Both the position numbers and the translations under genes were made by a program. Below are positions 8,670-17,582 of a stretch of DNA of 64,000 bases, in pieces; within the stretch, counting starts at the first letter, position 1, and each line of letters starts with the position of its first letter. The stretch comes from an uncultured Devosia sp. Its GTDB lineage: Bacteria > Pseudomonadota > Alphaproteobacteria > Rhizobiales > Devosiaceae. The notes under the pieces were generated by a model. The model ran no database searches and was not told where the DNA came from. It saw only the letters and a list, made by a program, of their open reading frames with translations. The stretch lies in contig NZ_CAJXJS010000006.1 in NCBI RefSeq assembly GCF_913055165.1, positions 38,007-102,006 of the forward strand. Reading direction: 5' to 3'.

Positions 8670-9800
8670 TCAATCGTGGCGAAGCGCCACCAACTGCCCG
8701 CTCGACCATTCGACCTTCCCGCCGATGTCGAGCTCGAGCAACAGGATCTGCATCACATGGGGCGCTATGCCGGTCTGGACGATCAGCTCGTCTACTTCGA
8801 TGGGTGTGGAACTCAGCGCATTGAGTAGGCGCGCCCGCTCATCCGCTACAGGCTCGCTGTCCACTGAATCATCTGCAGGAGGCTCCCATTCCGGATCGAA
8901 CAAGACATGCCGGGCCGGATCGGCGCTGCTCACCACCTCAATGATATCGGCAGCATTGGTAACCAGCCGGCCCCCCTGCTGGATCAGTAAGTTTCCGCCC
9001 TCGGCGCGCGGATCGAGCGGCGAGCCGGGAACCGCGAACACGTCCCGGTTCTGTTCGAGGGCGAGCCTGGCGGTGATCAGCGAACCGGATCGCTTTGCCG
9101 CCTCCACGACCACCACACCCAGCGACAGGCCAGACACCAGCCGGTTGCGCCTGGGAAAGTCACGCGCTCGTGGCTCCCAGCCCAGGGGCATCTCCGTCAA
9201 CAAGGCGCCGCCATTGTCGAGAATGTCATGCGCCAGTGGAATGTTCTCATTGGGGTAGATGCAGTCGAAGCCCCCCGCCAGCACCGCTATGGTGCCCGTT
9301 GGCAGGCTCGCGCGATGCGCGGCAGTGTCGATCCCCCGGGCCAGTCCGGAAACCACCGTAAACCCTGCCGCACCTAAATCTGCGGCAAGCATGCGGGTCA
9401 TTTTCACCCCAGCCGTGGAAGCGTTACGCGCGCCCACAATGCCCACCGTCCGGTGCCAGTCCAGCCCCTCGCCACCGGCCAGGCTGATCAAGGGTGGTGC
9501 CCCTGGAATCAACCCCAAATGCCGGGGATATGCAGGTTCGCCCTGGGCCACCAATCGCGCCCCATAGCGTGCAAGACCGGCAATTTCGTCTTCAGCGCGA
9601 GCCTGACTGATCGCTGTCATCGGACGCCCGGCCTTGGCGCTGAGGGCAGGCAAAGCCTCCAGCGCGGCTTCAGCCGAACCGAAACGTTTAAGCAGCTGCC
9701 GGAACGTGACAGGCCCGATATTGTCGGTGCGGATCAGCCGAAGCCAGGCGATGCGTTGGGCGGGCGTCAGTTCGGTTGTCATGCCCGCCGCCTGCATCAT
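8670..9800 (-). CDS. dprA: DNA-processing protein DprA
   Basis: DprA/Smf protein of 376 residues that loads RecA on incoming single-stranded DNA during transformation. The extended Rossmann fold is seen with [21 protein letters not shown], the GG(F/G)-rich [13 protein letters not shown] segment, [12 protein letters not shown] and [13 protein letters not shown]-terminal winged helix (about residues 315-376) is present. Its ATG overlaps the plsY stop in an ATGA, so the two are translated from one message. An adjacent second ATG three bases on is equally possible. It converges on murB with 45 bp between the genes. Confidence 0.96.
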   Translation of the reverse strand: MMQAAGMTTELTPAQRIAWLRLIRTDNIGPVTFRQLLKRFGSAEAALEALPALSAKAGRPMTAISQARAEDEIAGLARYGARLVAQGEPAYPRHLGLIPGAPPLISLAGGEGLDWHRTVGIVGARNASTAGVKMTRMLAADLGAAGFTVVSGLARGIDTAAHRASLPTGTIAVLAGGFDCIYPNENIPLAHDILDNGGALLTEMPLGWEPRARDFPRRNRLVSGLSLGVVVVEAAKRSGSLITARLALEQNRDVFAVPGSPLDPRAEGGNLLIQQGGRLVTNAADIIEVVSSADPARHVLFDPEWEPPADDSVDSEPVADERARLLNALSSTPIEVDELIVQTGIAPHVMQILLLELDIGGKVEWSSGQLVALRHD

Positions 9801-10411
9801 CCGGCCTTCTTGCCGGCGCCGATGGTGGGTTCGGTTCCCTTGAGAAGTCGGCCAATATTCTCCCGGTGCTGGAAGAACAACAGCAGCGCCAATCCACTCA
9901 CGACCAGTGCGAGGCGCTCACCGCTGAAGACATAAGCGAAGATTGGGGCGGTCGCGGCGGCCGTCAGCGCCGCAAGGGACGAGATATTGCGGGTGAAGGC
10001 TATCAGCAGCCACACGCCGCAGAAAATCAGCCCGGCCGGCCAGGACAAGGCCAGTAGCGAGCCGATCATCACGGCAACACCTTTGCCACCCTTGAAACCG
10101 AGCCAGGCAGGAAAGCAGTGTCCAAGAAACGCCCCCAAAGCCGCGACCCGCGCGGCATCCTCACCCCAGAAGTAACGGGCGATGAGGATGGGCGCCACTG
10201 CCTTGAGCGCATCCAGCACCAGCGTCGCGGCGGCCACAGGTCTGTTGCCCGTGCGCAGCACATTGGTGGCGCCGATATTGCCCGAACCGATGGAACGGAT
10301 GTCGCCAAGGCCGGCCGCCCGGGTCAGGATCAGACCGAACGGAATCGATCCGGATAGATAGCCGATGACAGCGGCAAAGATGATCGGAAGAATTTCGGCG
10401 GGCACGAACAA
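9797..10411 (-). CDS. plsY: Glycerol-3-phosphate acyltransferase PlsY
   Basis: Integral membrane acyl-phosphate:glycerol-3-phosphate acyltransferase, 204 residues, first step of phospholipid synthesis. The conserved loops are visible: [10 protein letters not shown] near the N-terminus, [12 protein letters not shown] in the first cytoplasmic loop, and GFKGGKGVA in the middle, with about five hydrophobic helices. It is followed by dprA with a four-base overlap. In relatives I remember plsY following pyrC directly on the same strand; here it faces the other way, next to rnr, which supports a local inversion of the plsY-dprA-topA block. Confidence 0.96.
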   Translation of the reverse strand: MFVPAEILPIIFAAVIGYLSGSIPFGLILTRAAGLGDIRSIGSGNIGATNVLRTGNRPVAAATLVLDALKAVAPILIARYFWGEDAARVAALGAFLGHCFPAWLGFKGGKGVAVMIGSLLALSWPAGLIFCGVWLLIAFTRNISSLAALTAAATAPIFAYVFSGERLALVVSGLALLLFFQHRENIGRLLKGTEPTIGAGKKAG

Positions 10412-10563
10412 TCCCCTCCTTGTGACGTTCCTGCAAGGTCTAGCCTTTCGGCGCCCATCGTCACAAGAGGGACGCGCCGTTTGCGCACCATCGCCCTTAT
10501 CCTCAGGTTTGGCAAAGCCGCCCCGATCCCCTACATAGAGGGCAATTCTCCAGAACAGTATTC

Positions 10564-12843
10564 ATGGCAAAAACTCCAAAATTCAAGAACACGTCAGGCC
10601 CGAAACGCCCGCGATTGCCCGTTGCCGAGCGTCTGCCGACGCGCGAGCAATTGCTTGAGGCGCTTGCTCAGGAAGACAATATCAAGGGCAAGCGCGATCT
10701 GGCCAAGGTGTTTGGCATTCGCGGCGATCTCAGGCGTCCTTTCAAGGCCATGCTGGCCGAATTGGAGGGCGAAGGCGTTATCACGCGTACGCGCAAGGCC
10801 CTGCGCCGCACGGCCGTCCTGCCCCACGTCACCGTACTTGACATTCCCGGCGACGCCGACCCGGATGATCTCCACGCCTTCCCCGCGCAGTGGAACCCTG
10901 AGGAAGGCGAGATGCCGCGCGTACGCGTCCTGATCGGCTCCCACGCTCGGGTGGTACCGGCCCCTGGCGATCGCATCCTCGCCCGTATCGATGCAGGCGA
11001 AGACGCCATCCCCGACTACACGGCCAGGCCGATGAAGGTGTTGGACAAACCCCGCCGGGCCCATATTGGCATCGTCCGCAGGGACGAGGACGGCGCTCGA
11101 CTCATCCCGGTTGACCGCAAGCAGAAAGAGATGCGCATCGCCCTGGGCGATCTGGGTGACGCCGGCGACGGCGATCTGGTCGAGGTCGAGGTTAAGTTTT
11201 CCGGCCGTTTGATGATTCCCCGTGCCCGGGTCACCAAGGTAGTAGGCAATCCGCATTCGGAAGGCGCAGTCTCCCTCATCGCCATCCACAATCTCGAGAT
11301 TCCGCATGTCTTCCCGCAGAGCGTGCTGCGCGAGGCCGAGGAAGCAAAGGAAGCGACCCTCAGGGGCCGCGAGGACTGGCGGGACCTGCCGCTGATCACC
11401 ATCGACCCGGCCGACGCCAAGGACCACGACGACGCTGTCCATGCCGCACCGGACGAGGACGAGAAAAACCAGGGTGGCTATGTGGTCACCGTCGCCATCG
11501 CGGACGTGGCCGCCTATGTGCGCCCCGGCACCGCCCTTGATCGCGAGGCCTATCTTCGCGGCAACTCGGTCTACTTCCCCGACCGCGTCGTGCCCATGCT
11601 GCCCGAGCGCATCTCCAACGAACTGTGCTCGCTCAAACAAGGTGAACCCCGTGCCGCACTCGCGGTACGCATGGTGCTGGGTGCCGATGGCCGTAAGAAA
11701 AGCCACAGCTTCCACCGGGTACTCATGCGATCGGCGGCCAAGCTGAGCTACCAGCAAGCCCAGGCCGTCATTGACGGCAACCCCGACGATCAGACCGGTC
11801 CGCTGCTTGAGCCGATTCTGAAGCCCCTTTGGGCTGCATATGCCGCGATGAGCAAGGCGCGCGACCAACGTGGCCCGCTCGAGCTGGACCTTCCGGAGCG
11901 CAAGATCCTGCTCGACGAAAAAGGCATGGTCCGCGACATCCATATCCCCGAGCGGCTTGATGCCCATCGGCTCATCGAGGAAATGATGATTGCGGCCAAC
12001 GTCGCGGCCGCCGAGACGCTGGAGCAAAAGCGTACCGAACTGCTCTACCGCGTCCACGACGAGCCTTCGTCCGAAAAATTGCAGGCCTTGCGCGACTTCC
12101 TCGGCTCGCTCGACATCGCAGTCAAAAAGTCTGACAGCGTCCGCGCCTCCGACTTCAATGGCATTCTCGGCCAGGCCCGCAAGGCCGGCAATATCGAGCA
12201 GGTCAGCGAAATGGTGCTCCGCTCACAGGCCCAGGCCGAATATGCGGCCGAAAACTATGGCCATTTCGGCCTCAACCTGGATCGTTACGCCCATTTCACC
12301 TCGCCTATCCGCCGCTATGCCGATCTTATCGTACATCGCGCCCTGATCCGGGCCCTTAGCCTCGGCGACGATGGCCTGACTGACCAAGAAGCGGCCAAGC
12401 TCCCCGGCGTCGCCCAGCACATTTCGGCCACCGAGCGCCGCGCAATGCTGGCCGAGCGCGAAACATCGGACCGCTTGCTGGCCCAGTTCCTGGCCGAGCG
12501 CGTCGGCGCCCGCTTCATGGGCCGGATTTCCGGCATCACCCGGTCGGGCCTGTTTATCCGCCTGCTTGAAACAGGCGCCGATGGCTTCATCCCCGCTTCG
12601 ACCCTGGGTCAGGATTACTATCGCTTCGTGGAAGAGCGGCAGGCTATGATTGGCGAGCGCAGCGGTGAAACCTTTACCTTGGGGGACCGTGTTGAGGTCC
12701 GGCTGCTCGAAGCCGCGCCGGTAGCCGGCGCGTTACGGTTTGAGCTGCTTTCCGAAGGTAAGCGTGGCAATCCGCCACCTTCAAGACGGCCGCGAAAAGG
12801 CCCATCTAGGAGCTTCGGTCCAAAGGGCCGGAGAAAGAGGTAG
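10564..12843 (+). CDS. rnr: Ribonuclease R
   Basis: Processive 3'-to-5' exoribonuclease of the RNB family, 759 residues, able to degrade structured RNA. It has an N-terminal winged-helix region (about 15-85), cold-shock domains, the RNB catalytic core with ITIDPADAKDHDDAV (metal-binding Asp cluster near residue 285) and a C-terminal S1 domain (about 640-720). A basic tail rich in Pro, Arg and Lys ends the protein. The spacer to the divergent plsY gene is 152 bp and should hold both promoters. The DUF983 gene follows after three bases, so the two are likely co-transcribed. Confidence 0.97.
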   Translation: MAKTPKFKNTSGPKRPRLPVAERLPTREQLLEALAQEDNIKGKRDLAKVFGIRGDLRRPFKAMLAELEGEGVITRTRKALRRTAVLPHVTVLDIPGDADPDDLHAFPAQWNPEEGEMPRVRVLIGSHARVVPAPGDRILARIDAGEDAIPDYTARPMKVLDKPRRAHIGIVRRDEDGARLIPVDRKQKEMRIALGDLGDAGDGDLVEVEVKFSGRLMIPRARVTKVVGNPHSEGAVSLIAIHNLEIPHVFPQSVLREAEEAKEATLRGREDWRDLPLITIDPADAKDHDDAVHAAPDEDEKNQGGYVVTVAIADVAAYVRPGTALDREAYLRGNSVYFPDRVVPMLPERISNELCSLKQGEPRAALAVRMVLGADGRKKSHSFHRVLMRSAAKLSYQQAQAVIDGNPDDQTGPLLEPILKPLWAAYAAMSKARDQRGPLELDLPERKILLDEKGMVRDIHIPERLDAHRLIEEMMIAANVAAAETLEQKRTELLYRVHDEPSSEKLQALRDFLGSLDIAVKKSDSVRASDFNGILGQARKAGNIEQVSEMVLRSQAQAEYAAENYGHFGLNLDRYAHFTSPIRRYADLIVHRALIRALSLGDDGLTDQEAAKLPGVAQHISATERRAMLAERETSDRLLAQFLAERVGARFMGRISGITRSGLFIRLLETGADGFIPASTLGQDYYRFVEERQAMIGERSGETFTLGDRVEVRLLEAAPVAGALRFELLSEGKRGNPPPSRRPRKGPSRSFGPKGRRKR

Positions 12844-12846
12844 CTG

Positions 12847-13242
12847 ATGACCGATCAGATTCGCGCACTCGATGAGCGCAGCGTTCCCCAGGCCATGTGG
12901 CGCGGTGCGATGTGCCGTTGCCCGCATTGCGGCCAGGGCAAGATGTTTCGCGCCTATCTCAAGACCGCTGATCAGTGCGATGTCTGCGGCGAGGAACTCA
13001 GCCACCACCGCGCTGACGACTTTCCACCCTACATCGCCATAACTATCGTGGGGCACATCATCATCTTCCTGATGCTGCATTTGGACATGACCTATCATGT
13101 CCAGCCCATCACTTACGTCGTGACCATGATACCCTTGGCCATTGTTCTGCCGCTCGCAATGCTGCCCTCGATCAAGGGGGCCATCGTCGGCCTGCAATGG
13201 GCAAATCGCATGTACGAATTCGGAACCGGCCAGCGCGACTGA
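12847..13242 (+). CDS. DUF983 family membrane protein
   Basis: A 131-residue protein with an N-terminal zinc-ribbon-like pair of motifs (CPHCGQGKMF and CDVCGEEL) followed by two hydrophobic helices (about residues 58-78 and 85-107). This matches DUF983, a family of unknown function that, as I recall, often lies next to rnr in alphaproteobacteria. It starts three bases after the rnr stop, so the pair is presumably an operon. The C-terminal tail is short and polar. Confidence 0.9.
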   Translation: MTDQIRALDERSVPQAMWRGAMCRCPHCGQGKMFRAYLKTADQCDVCGEELSHHRADDFPPYIAITIVGHIIIFLMLHLDMTYHVQPITYVVTMIPLAIVLPLAMLPSIKGAIVGLQWANRMYEFGTGQRD

Positions 13243-13304
13243 CCCCGCACGTCAACCTCCGCTGGCCCGCAATCCGGGCGCCCTGACAGGGTACGGTTAT
13301 CGAC

Positions 13305-13332
13305 TTGACATCTAGCCGCAAATCCGTAGTTT
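13305..13332 (+). promoter_or_regulatory. Likely sigma-70-type promoter of rpmG
   Basis: A perfect TTGACA at 13305-13310 is followed after 16 bases by TAGTTT at 13327-13332. The rpmG start codon lies 62 bases further on. The -35 match is strong and the -10 match is moderate. Confidence 0.55.
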
Positions 13333-13393
13333 GCGCGCAAATTCCGGCGCTGCCCCGTCCGCGGCGCCTTTCGCTTTGTGAAGGACTCAAGAA

Positions 13394-13561
13394 ATGGCCA
13401 AGGCCGCCACCATCAAGATCAAGCTCGTCTCGTCGGCCGATACCGGCTTTTTCTACGTGACCAAGAAGAATGCCCGTACCCAGACCGAGAAGCTGGCGTT
13501 CAAGAAGTACGACCCGGTCGTGCGCAAGCATGTCGAATTCAAGGAAGCCAAGATCAAGTAA
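13394..13561 (+). CDS. rpmG: 50S ribosomal protein L33
   Basis: A 55-residue basic protein of the large ribosomal subunit near the exit site. It begins [21 protein letters not shown] and continues with [12 protein letters not shown] and the [19 protein letters not shown] ending typical of proteobacterial L33 without zinc-binding cysteines. The start is preceded by AGGA at the proper distance. It has its own promoter candidate upstream and a strong terminator 25 bases downstream, so it is probably transcribed alone. Confidence 0.97.
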   Translation: MAKAATIKIKLVSSADTGFFYVTKKNARTQTEKLAFKKYDPVVRKHVEFKEAKIK

Positions 13562-13585
13562 TCTTGCTTTCCAGCCAAAATGAAC

Positions 13586-13620
13586 AAACCCCCGCAAGTG
13601 ATTGCGGGGGTTTTGTTTTG
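13586..13620 (+). terminator. Rho-independent terminator of rpmG
   Basis: A perfect 11-bp stem (13586-13596 with 13603-13613), a six-base loop, and the T-rich tail TTTTGTTTT form a textbook intrinsic terminator 25 bases past the rpmG stop. Confidence 0.93.
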
Positions 13621-13694
13621 GTCGCCAGGCTGCGCATGCTTGCGTCCCCACTCCTCACACAAGCGCCTTCTGGCCGATGCACAAGGAATGGGGC

Positions 13695-13880
13695 GTCACT
13701 GCGTCCACAGGTGACTGCGCACAACATATCCCACTCTGAATAGAAAGAGTGGCTGGTCCGGAGCGGCATGTCGAAGAGGCCACTCTGTCCGCGTCCGGAC
13801 CAACCGCCCTACGGAACTCAGGAGTTGCGGCGGACCTGAGATGGGCCGTAGGGAGCAGAGGGTATTGGGATTTGTCCCAA
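13695..13880. other. Strongly folded non-coding region; candidate structured RNA or repeat element
   Basis: The 385 bases between the rpmG terminator and pleD hold no convincing gene but a dense run of inverted repeats. These are: 13695-13699 with 13711-13715; 13731-13737 with 13746-13752 (perfect, eight-base loop); 13755-13766 with 13789-13801 (12 bp, one bulged G); 13807-13814 with 13846-13853 enclosing 13817-13822 with 13835-13840; and 13865-13870 with 13875-13880. The segment 13746-13753 can also pair perfectly with 13779-13786, since CCACTCT occurs on both sides of it, so two folds compete. No tRNA-like, SRP, RNase P or 6S signature was recognised. The strand and the function are unknown. 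Confidence 0.55.
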
Positions 13881-14005
13881 GACCATCTGTAGCAAACCTA
13901 ATCCCAACCCCGGCAAAGGCCAAGCGAATCCATCGCGCAACGGCGGGCAACCGTTTGTTAACTAAAACAAATAACCCTAATGCGCGGCAATTTAGGAAAC
14001 CACGG

Positions 14006-15376
14006 CTAGGCCGCGTCGAAGATGACCCGGTTCCGCCCTTCTCGCTTAGCGCGATAGAGTGCGACGTCAGCCCGTTTGATCAGGCTCTCCGGCGTATCGG
14101 CATGGGTTTCATTGAGCGACACCCCGGCTGAAACCGTAACCGATAGCGCACGCGCCGCGCCGATTTCGAACGGCTTTTCTGCAATGGCCTGCCGTACGCG
14201 TTCGGCCACCGCTTCCGCCTGTCCGGTATCGGTATCCGGCATGAGTACGACAAATTCCTCGCCGCCAAAGCGGCAGGCCAGGTCGACACCGCGAATATTG
14301 CGCTTGAGCCGGGCCGCGAACTCCCGCAGCACCGCGTCACCTGCATCATGGCCGTGATTGTCGTTGACGGCCTTGAAGTGATCGATGTCCAGGATCATCA
14401 GCGCCACGTCCCGGTCCTGCTCCTGCGCCTTGTTCAGCATCACATTGAGATGCCTGTCGAAATAGCGCCGGTTGTAGAGACCAGTGAGTTCGTCGGTCAC
14501 GGCCAGTGCCATGGTGTTGTTCACGCTCTCGCGCAGTTCCATGGCATAGCGGTGGCGTCGAATCTGGGTGCGCACCCGCGCCTGCAATTCGTTCCGATCC
14601 ACCGGCCGGCTGATATAGTCGTTCACGCCGAGATCCAGCGCCCGAACCACTTGCGGCTTGTCGCTCGCATCCGCCATCAGGATGATCGGCAAATTGCGCG
14701 AATGCTCTACCGTTCGGATCTGCGAGCTGACGCGCAGCGGGTCAAACCCATCAAGGCTCATGCTGATCAGGGCCAGCTCATACCCTGCCCCGGCCACCTG
14801 GAAGACGGCATCGGCCGGCTCGGTCAATATGTCCACGGCGTGATCAGGTGTCAGATAGCCCTGGATACGCTCGGCATGTCGCCGATCCGTATCGATGATC
14901 AGCACAGAGCCACCGCTGGCAGAAATGCTGTCCATGGCCCGCAGCGCATCCTCAACAGCAATCTGCTGTCCTGTGAGGGCGCGCGCCCGCAATTCATCGG
15001 TCAGAGACTTGAGCCGCACCAGGCTCTTCACCCGCGCCATGAGCTGGGTGTCGTCCACGGGCTTGGTCAGGAAGTCGTCGGCGCCCGCGTCTAGCCCCTG
15101 GACCCGGTCGGAAGCCTGATCCAGTGCGGTGACCATAAGCACCGGCACATGGTGGGTCTTCGGATTGGCCTTGAGGCGCCGGCAGACTTCGAAACCGTCC
15201 ATCTCAGGCATCATGACGTCGAGCAGCACGATGTCGACGTCCTGGCTGTCACAGATCGCCAGGGCCTGAGCGCCTGAGCTGGCCGTCAGCACCTCGTAGT
15301 ATTCTGCGGCTAACCGTGCCTCAAGCAGACGGACATTAGTGGGAATATCGTCAACAATCAGAACGCGCGCGGTCAC
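14006..15376 (-). CDS. pleD: Response regulator diguanylate cyclase PleD
   Basis: REC-REC-GGDEF protein that makes cyclic di-GMP when phosphorylated and controls polar development. The GTG at 15376 is preferred because GGAG sits nine bases upstream and the product (456 residues) begins TARVLIVDD like known PleD. The first receiver keeps the acidic pair and the phospho-acceptor (VLLDVMMPEMDG). The second receiver lacks the acceptor Asp (ALISMSLDG) and is an adaptor. The cyclase domain has RFGGEEF, and an RGVD inhibitory site lies five residues before it. It lies downstream of divK on the same strand with 89 bases between them. Confidence 0.95.
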   Translation of the reverse strand: MTARVLIVDDIPTNVRLLEARLAAEYYEVLTASSGAQALAICDSQDVDIVLLDVMMPEMDGFEVCRRLKANPKTHHVPVLMVTALDQASDRVQGLDAGADDFLTKPVDDTQLMARVKSLVRLKSLTDELRARALTGQQIAVEDALRAMDSISASGGSVLIIDTDRRHAERIQGYLTPDHAVDILTEPADAVFQVAGAGYELALISMSLDGFDPLRVSSQIRTVEHSRNLPIILMADASDKPQVVRALDLGVNDYISRPVDRNELQARVRTQIRRHRYAMELRESVNNTMALAVTDELTGLYNRRYFDRHLNVMLNKAQEQDRDVALMILDIDHFKAVNDNHGHDAGDAVLREFAARLKRNIRGVDLACRFGGEEFVVLMPDTDTGQAEAVAERVRQAIAEKPFEIGAARALSVTVSAGVSLNETHADTPESLIKRADVALYRAKREGRNRVIFDAA

Positions 15377-15444
15377 AGCATTACTCCGGATACCAGCGGC
15401 CAACCGGCAGAATACGCACCGGCTTCAAGCCCCCGCCCAAGCTG

Positions 15445-15464
15445 GCCGCAGGGTGTGCTGCGGC
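15445..15464 (-). promoter_or_regulatory. Hairpin between divK and pleD
   Basis: A perfect 7-bp GC-rich stem (15445-15451 with 15458-15464) with a six-base loop lies one base past the divK stop. There is no T-run, so it may lower read-through into pleD or protect the divK 3' end. Confidence 0.4.
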
Positions 15465-15465
15465 G

Positions 15466-15837
15466 TCAGGCAGGCCCAATATAGTGGGCAATGGTTTCCA
15501 GAAAGTGAGACACCGAAATCGGCTTGGAGATATAGCCCTCGCAGCCGCCCTGCAGGATGCGCTCCTCATCGCCTTTCATGGCGAAGGCCGTCACCGCCAC
15601 AACCGGAATATGAGCGAGCTGGTCATCGTCCTTGAGCCACTTGGTCACCACAAGGCCGGAAACCTCAGGCAGCTGGATATCCATCAGGATCAGGTCCGGC
15701 ATATGCGCCCGCGCCAGGTCCAGCGCTTCCATCCCGTTGCGGGTCTGGATGACGGCATAGCCGCGCGATTCCAGCAGATCGTTGAAGAGCTTCATGTTCA
15801 GCTCATTGTCTTCCACGATCATCACAGTCTTGGGCAT
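15466..15837 (-). CDS. divK: Single-domain response regulator DivK
   Basis: A 123-residue receiver domain with no output domain. In alphaproteobacteria it relays signals between DivJ/PleC-type kinases and the DivL-CckA-CtrA cell-cycle pathway. The sequence [20 protein letters not shown], the acceptor-site [13 protein letters not shown], the segment VTKWLKDDD, and [14 protein letters not shown] are near-diagnostic of DivK. The ATG at 15837 was chosen over one 21 bases upstream because GAGG precedes it and the product then matches known length. A hairpin sits just before its ribosome-binding site. Confidence 0.96.
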   Translation of the reverse strand: MPKTVMIVEDNELNMKLFNDLLESRGYAVIQTRNGMEALDLARAHMPDLILMDIQLPEVSGLVVTKWLKDDDQLAHIPVVAVTAFAMKGDEERILQGGCEGYISKPISVSHFLETIAHYIGPA

Positions 15838-15849
15838 TCTACCTCGCTT

Positions 15850-15867
15850 GGACACCACCGGGTGTCC
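15850..15867 (-). promoter_or_regulatory. 5' leader hairpin of divK
   Basis: Arms 15850-15856 and 15861-15867 (7 bp, four-base loop) form a stem ending 12 bases before the divK start codon, directly next to the GAGG ribosome-binding site. It could influence translation or mRNA stability. Confidence 0.35.
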
Positions 15868-15967
15868 GGCCCGGAAAACGTCGACTCGCCCGTCGGCGGC
15901 ACTTCGCTTTCACATGCATTCTGGGCTAACATCCAAACTCTAACAAAACACCAAGTGAGACCGCTGC

Positions 15968-16246
15968 GTGCCTGTTTCCAATCGTACCGCGCCCGACATA
16001 GGCGCGCTCGCAGACGCCTGCCTGGGGTTTCTCGCGGAAAACCCCGAAGAGCTGCTGGCCTTCATGCAACATGCAGGCATGACACCGGATGCCTTGCGGT
16101 CGGCGGTCGGCTCCACGCGCCTGCAACGTGGTCTCATCGACTACTTTGCCGCAAATGAAGCGATTCTGCTCGCATTATGCGCCAATTCCGGCATGACGCC
16201 GGAGCAGTTCATGCGGGTCTGGCACCACCTCAATAAAGTCGAATGA
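15968..16246 (+). CDS. DUF3572 family protein
   Basis: A 92-residue, mostly helical protein with a GTG start. Recognisable segments are DACLGFLAENPEELLAFM, GMTPDALR and GMTPEQFMRVWHHL. It matches DUF3572, a family of unknown function that in Hyphomicrobiales sits between divK and dinB, as here. It ends two bases before the dinB start, so the two are very likely translated from one message. The spacer to the divergent divK is 130 bp and should carry both promoters. Confidence 0.85.
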   Translation: MPVSNRTAPDIGALADACLGFLAENPEELLAFMQHAGMTPDALRSAVGSTRLQRGLIDYFAANEAILLALCANSGMTPEQFMRVWHHLNKVE

Positions 16247-16247
16247 A

Positions 16248-17582
16248 ATGGCGACGGACTGGTTCTGCCGCGACTGCCTGACCTCGGGCTCGACCGCCCA
16301 GGTGCCCACGCGCTGCCCGGCCTGCGGTTCACCCCGCCTCCGCAGCCATGAAGAGATGTTCGCGCTCTCTGTCGCCCATGTCGACTGCGACGCCTTCTAT
16401 GCCTCAGTTGAGAAACGTGACGATCCGTCATTGCGCGACAAGCCGCTCATCATTGGCGGCGGGCAACGTGGCGTGGTGTCCACGTGCTGCTACATCGCGC
16501 GCCAGTCTGGTGTCCGCTCGGCAATGCCCATGTTCAAGGCCCGCGAGCTTTGCCCTGAGGCCGTCGTCATCAAGCCCGACATGGCCAAATATGTTGACGT
16601 CAGCCGCCAAATCCGCCGCCATATGGAGGCACTAACCCCTCTGGTGGAACCGATTTCCATCGACGAGGCCTTTCTCGACATGACTGGCACCGAGCGGGTG
16701 CATAAGGCGCCCCCAGCGCTGAGCCTGGCCCGTTTCGCGCGGACCATCGAGCAGGATATTGGCGTCACAATTTCGGTCGGCCTGTCCCACAACAAGTTCC
16801 TCGCCAAGATCGCCTCCGACCTCGACAAGCCACGCGGCTTCGCTGTCATCGGGGTCGCCGAAACAATCGAGTTCCTGGCGCCCAAACCCATCAACCTGAT
16901 CTTCGGGGTCGGCAAGGTATTCTACGAGCGGCTCAAGAAGGACGGCTACCACACTATTGGGCAATTGCAGCAGGAAGACCCTGACCGCCTGATCCGGCTC
17001 TATGGAGAATCCGGGGCCCGCCTGGCCAGGCTCGCCCGCGGCCAGGATGCTCGCCGCGTATCCATCGATGGCGATATGAAAACCATCTCTTCCGAAACCA
17101 CCTTCCTGCGCGATCTGGCCTCCCTCGATGAACTCTCCACCGAACTGCTGAAATGCTCGGAACGCCTATCAGACCGGCTCAAGTCCAAGGGCGTGGTGGG
17201 TAACACGGTCACAATCAAGCTCAAGACAGCCGGATTTAAGTTGCGCACACGCGCCCGACACCTGATGATGCCCACACAGCTTGCCAATGCGCTCTATGAA
17301 GCAGGCATGGCCCTTCTGGCGCGGGAGGTAGATGGTACGCCGTTCCGCCTCATTGGCATCGGGGTTTCAGGCCTTGAACCAGCGGACGGCTCGGACCCGG
17401 GCGATCTGCTGGAACCGCAGGTGGCCCGCAAGGCCGCCGCCGAGCGCGCCATGGACAAGGTCCGCACGCGCTTTGGCCGCGCGGCAGTTGTCCGTGGCAA
17501 GTTGTATACCTCCCGGCCCGAACCGCTCTCGGGCCCGGCATCCGAAGAAGAAGCAGACGACCTCGAAGGCAAGACCACATGA
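16248..17582 (+). CDS. dinB: DNA polymerase IV with N-terminal Cys4 motif
   Basis: Y-family translesion polymerase of 444 residues. The catalytic motifs HVDCDAFYASVE and SIDEAFLD are intact, followed by the helix-hairpin-helix thumb region and the little-finger domain. Ahead of the polymerase are about 40 extra residues with C7-x2-C10 and C23-x2-C26, a likely zinc ribbon; similar extensions occur, as I recall, in dinB genes of this order. The start ATG lies one base after the DUF3572 stop, and the end overlaps ridA in an ATGA. There is no sliding-clamp peptide that I can point to with certainty. Confidence 0.95.
   Translation: MATDWFCRDCLTSGSTAQVPTRCPACGSPRLRSHEEMFALSVAHVDCDAFYASVEKRDDPSLRDKPLIIGGGQRGVVSTCCYIARQSGVRSAMPMFKARELCPEAVVIKPDMAKYVDVSRQIRRHMEALTPLVEPISIDEAFLDMTGTERVHKAPPALSLARFARTIEQDIGVTISVGLSHNKFLAKIASDLDKPRGFAVIGVAETIEFLAPKPINLIFGVGKVFYERLKKDGYHTIGQLQQEDPDRLIRLYGESGARLARLARGQDARRVSIDGDMKTISSETTFLRDLASLDELSTELLKCSERLSDRLKSKGVVGNTVTIKLKTAGFKLRTRARHLMMPTQLANALYEAGMALLAREVDGTPFRLIGIGVSGLEPADGSDPGDLLEPQVARKAAAERAMDKVRTRFGRAAVVRGKLYTSRPEPLSGPASEEEADDLEGKTT

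Noticed and set aside
10594..12057. 487-residue minus-strand frame opposite rnr
   Set aside because: Antisense shadow of RNase R; no ribosome-binding site or domain.
13966..13985. TTAA-containing sequence near pleD as a CtrA site
   Set aside because: Only one half-site matches TTAA; the second half at the required spacing is absent.
13559..14005. Several 60-120 residue frames in the rpmG-pleD spacer
   Set aside because: They run through the rpmG terminator and the hairpins, lack ribosome-binding sites and differ between frames; the region is better explained as folded non-coding DNA.
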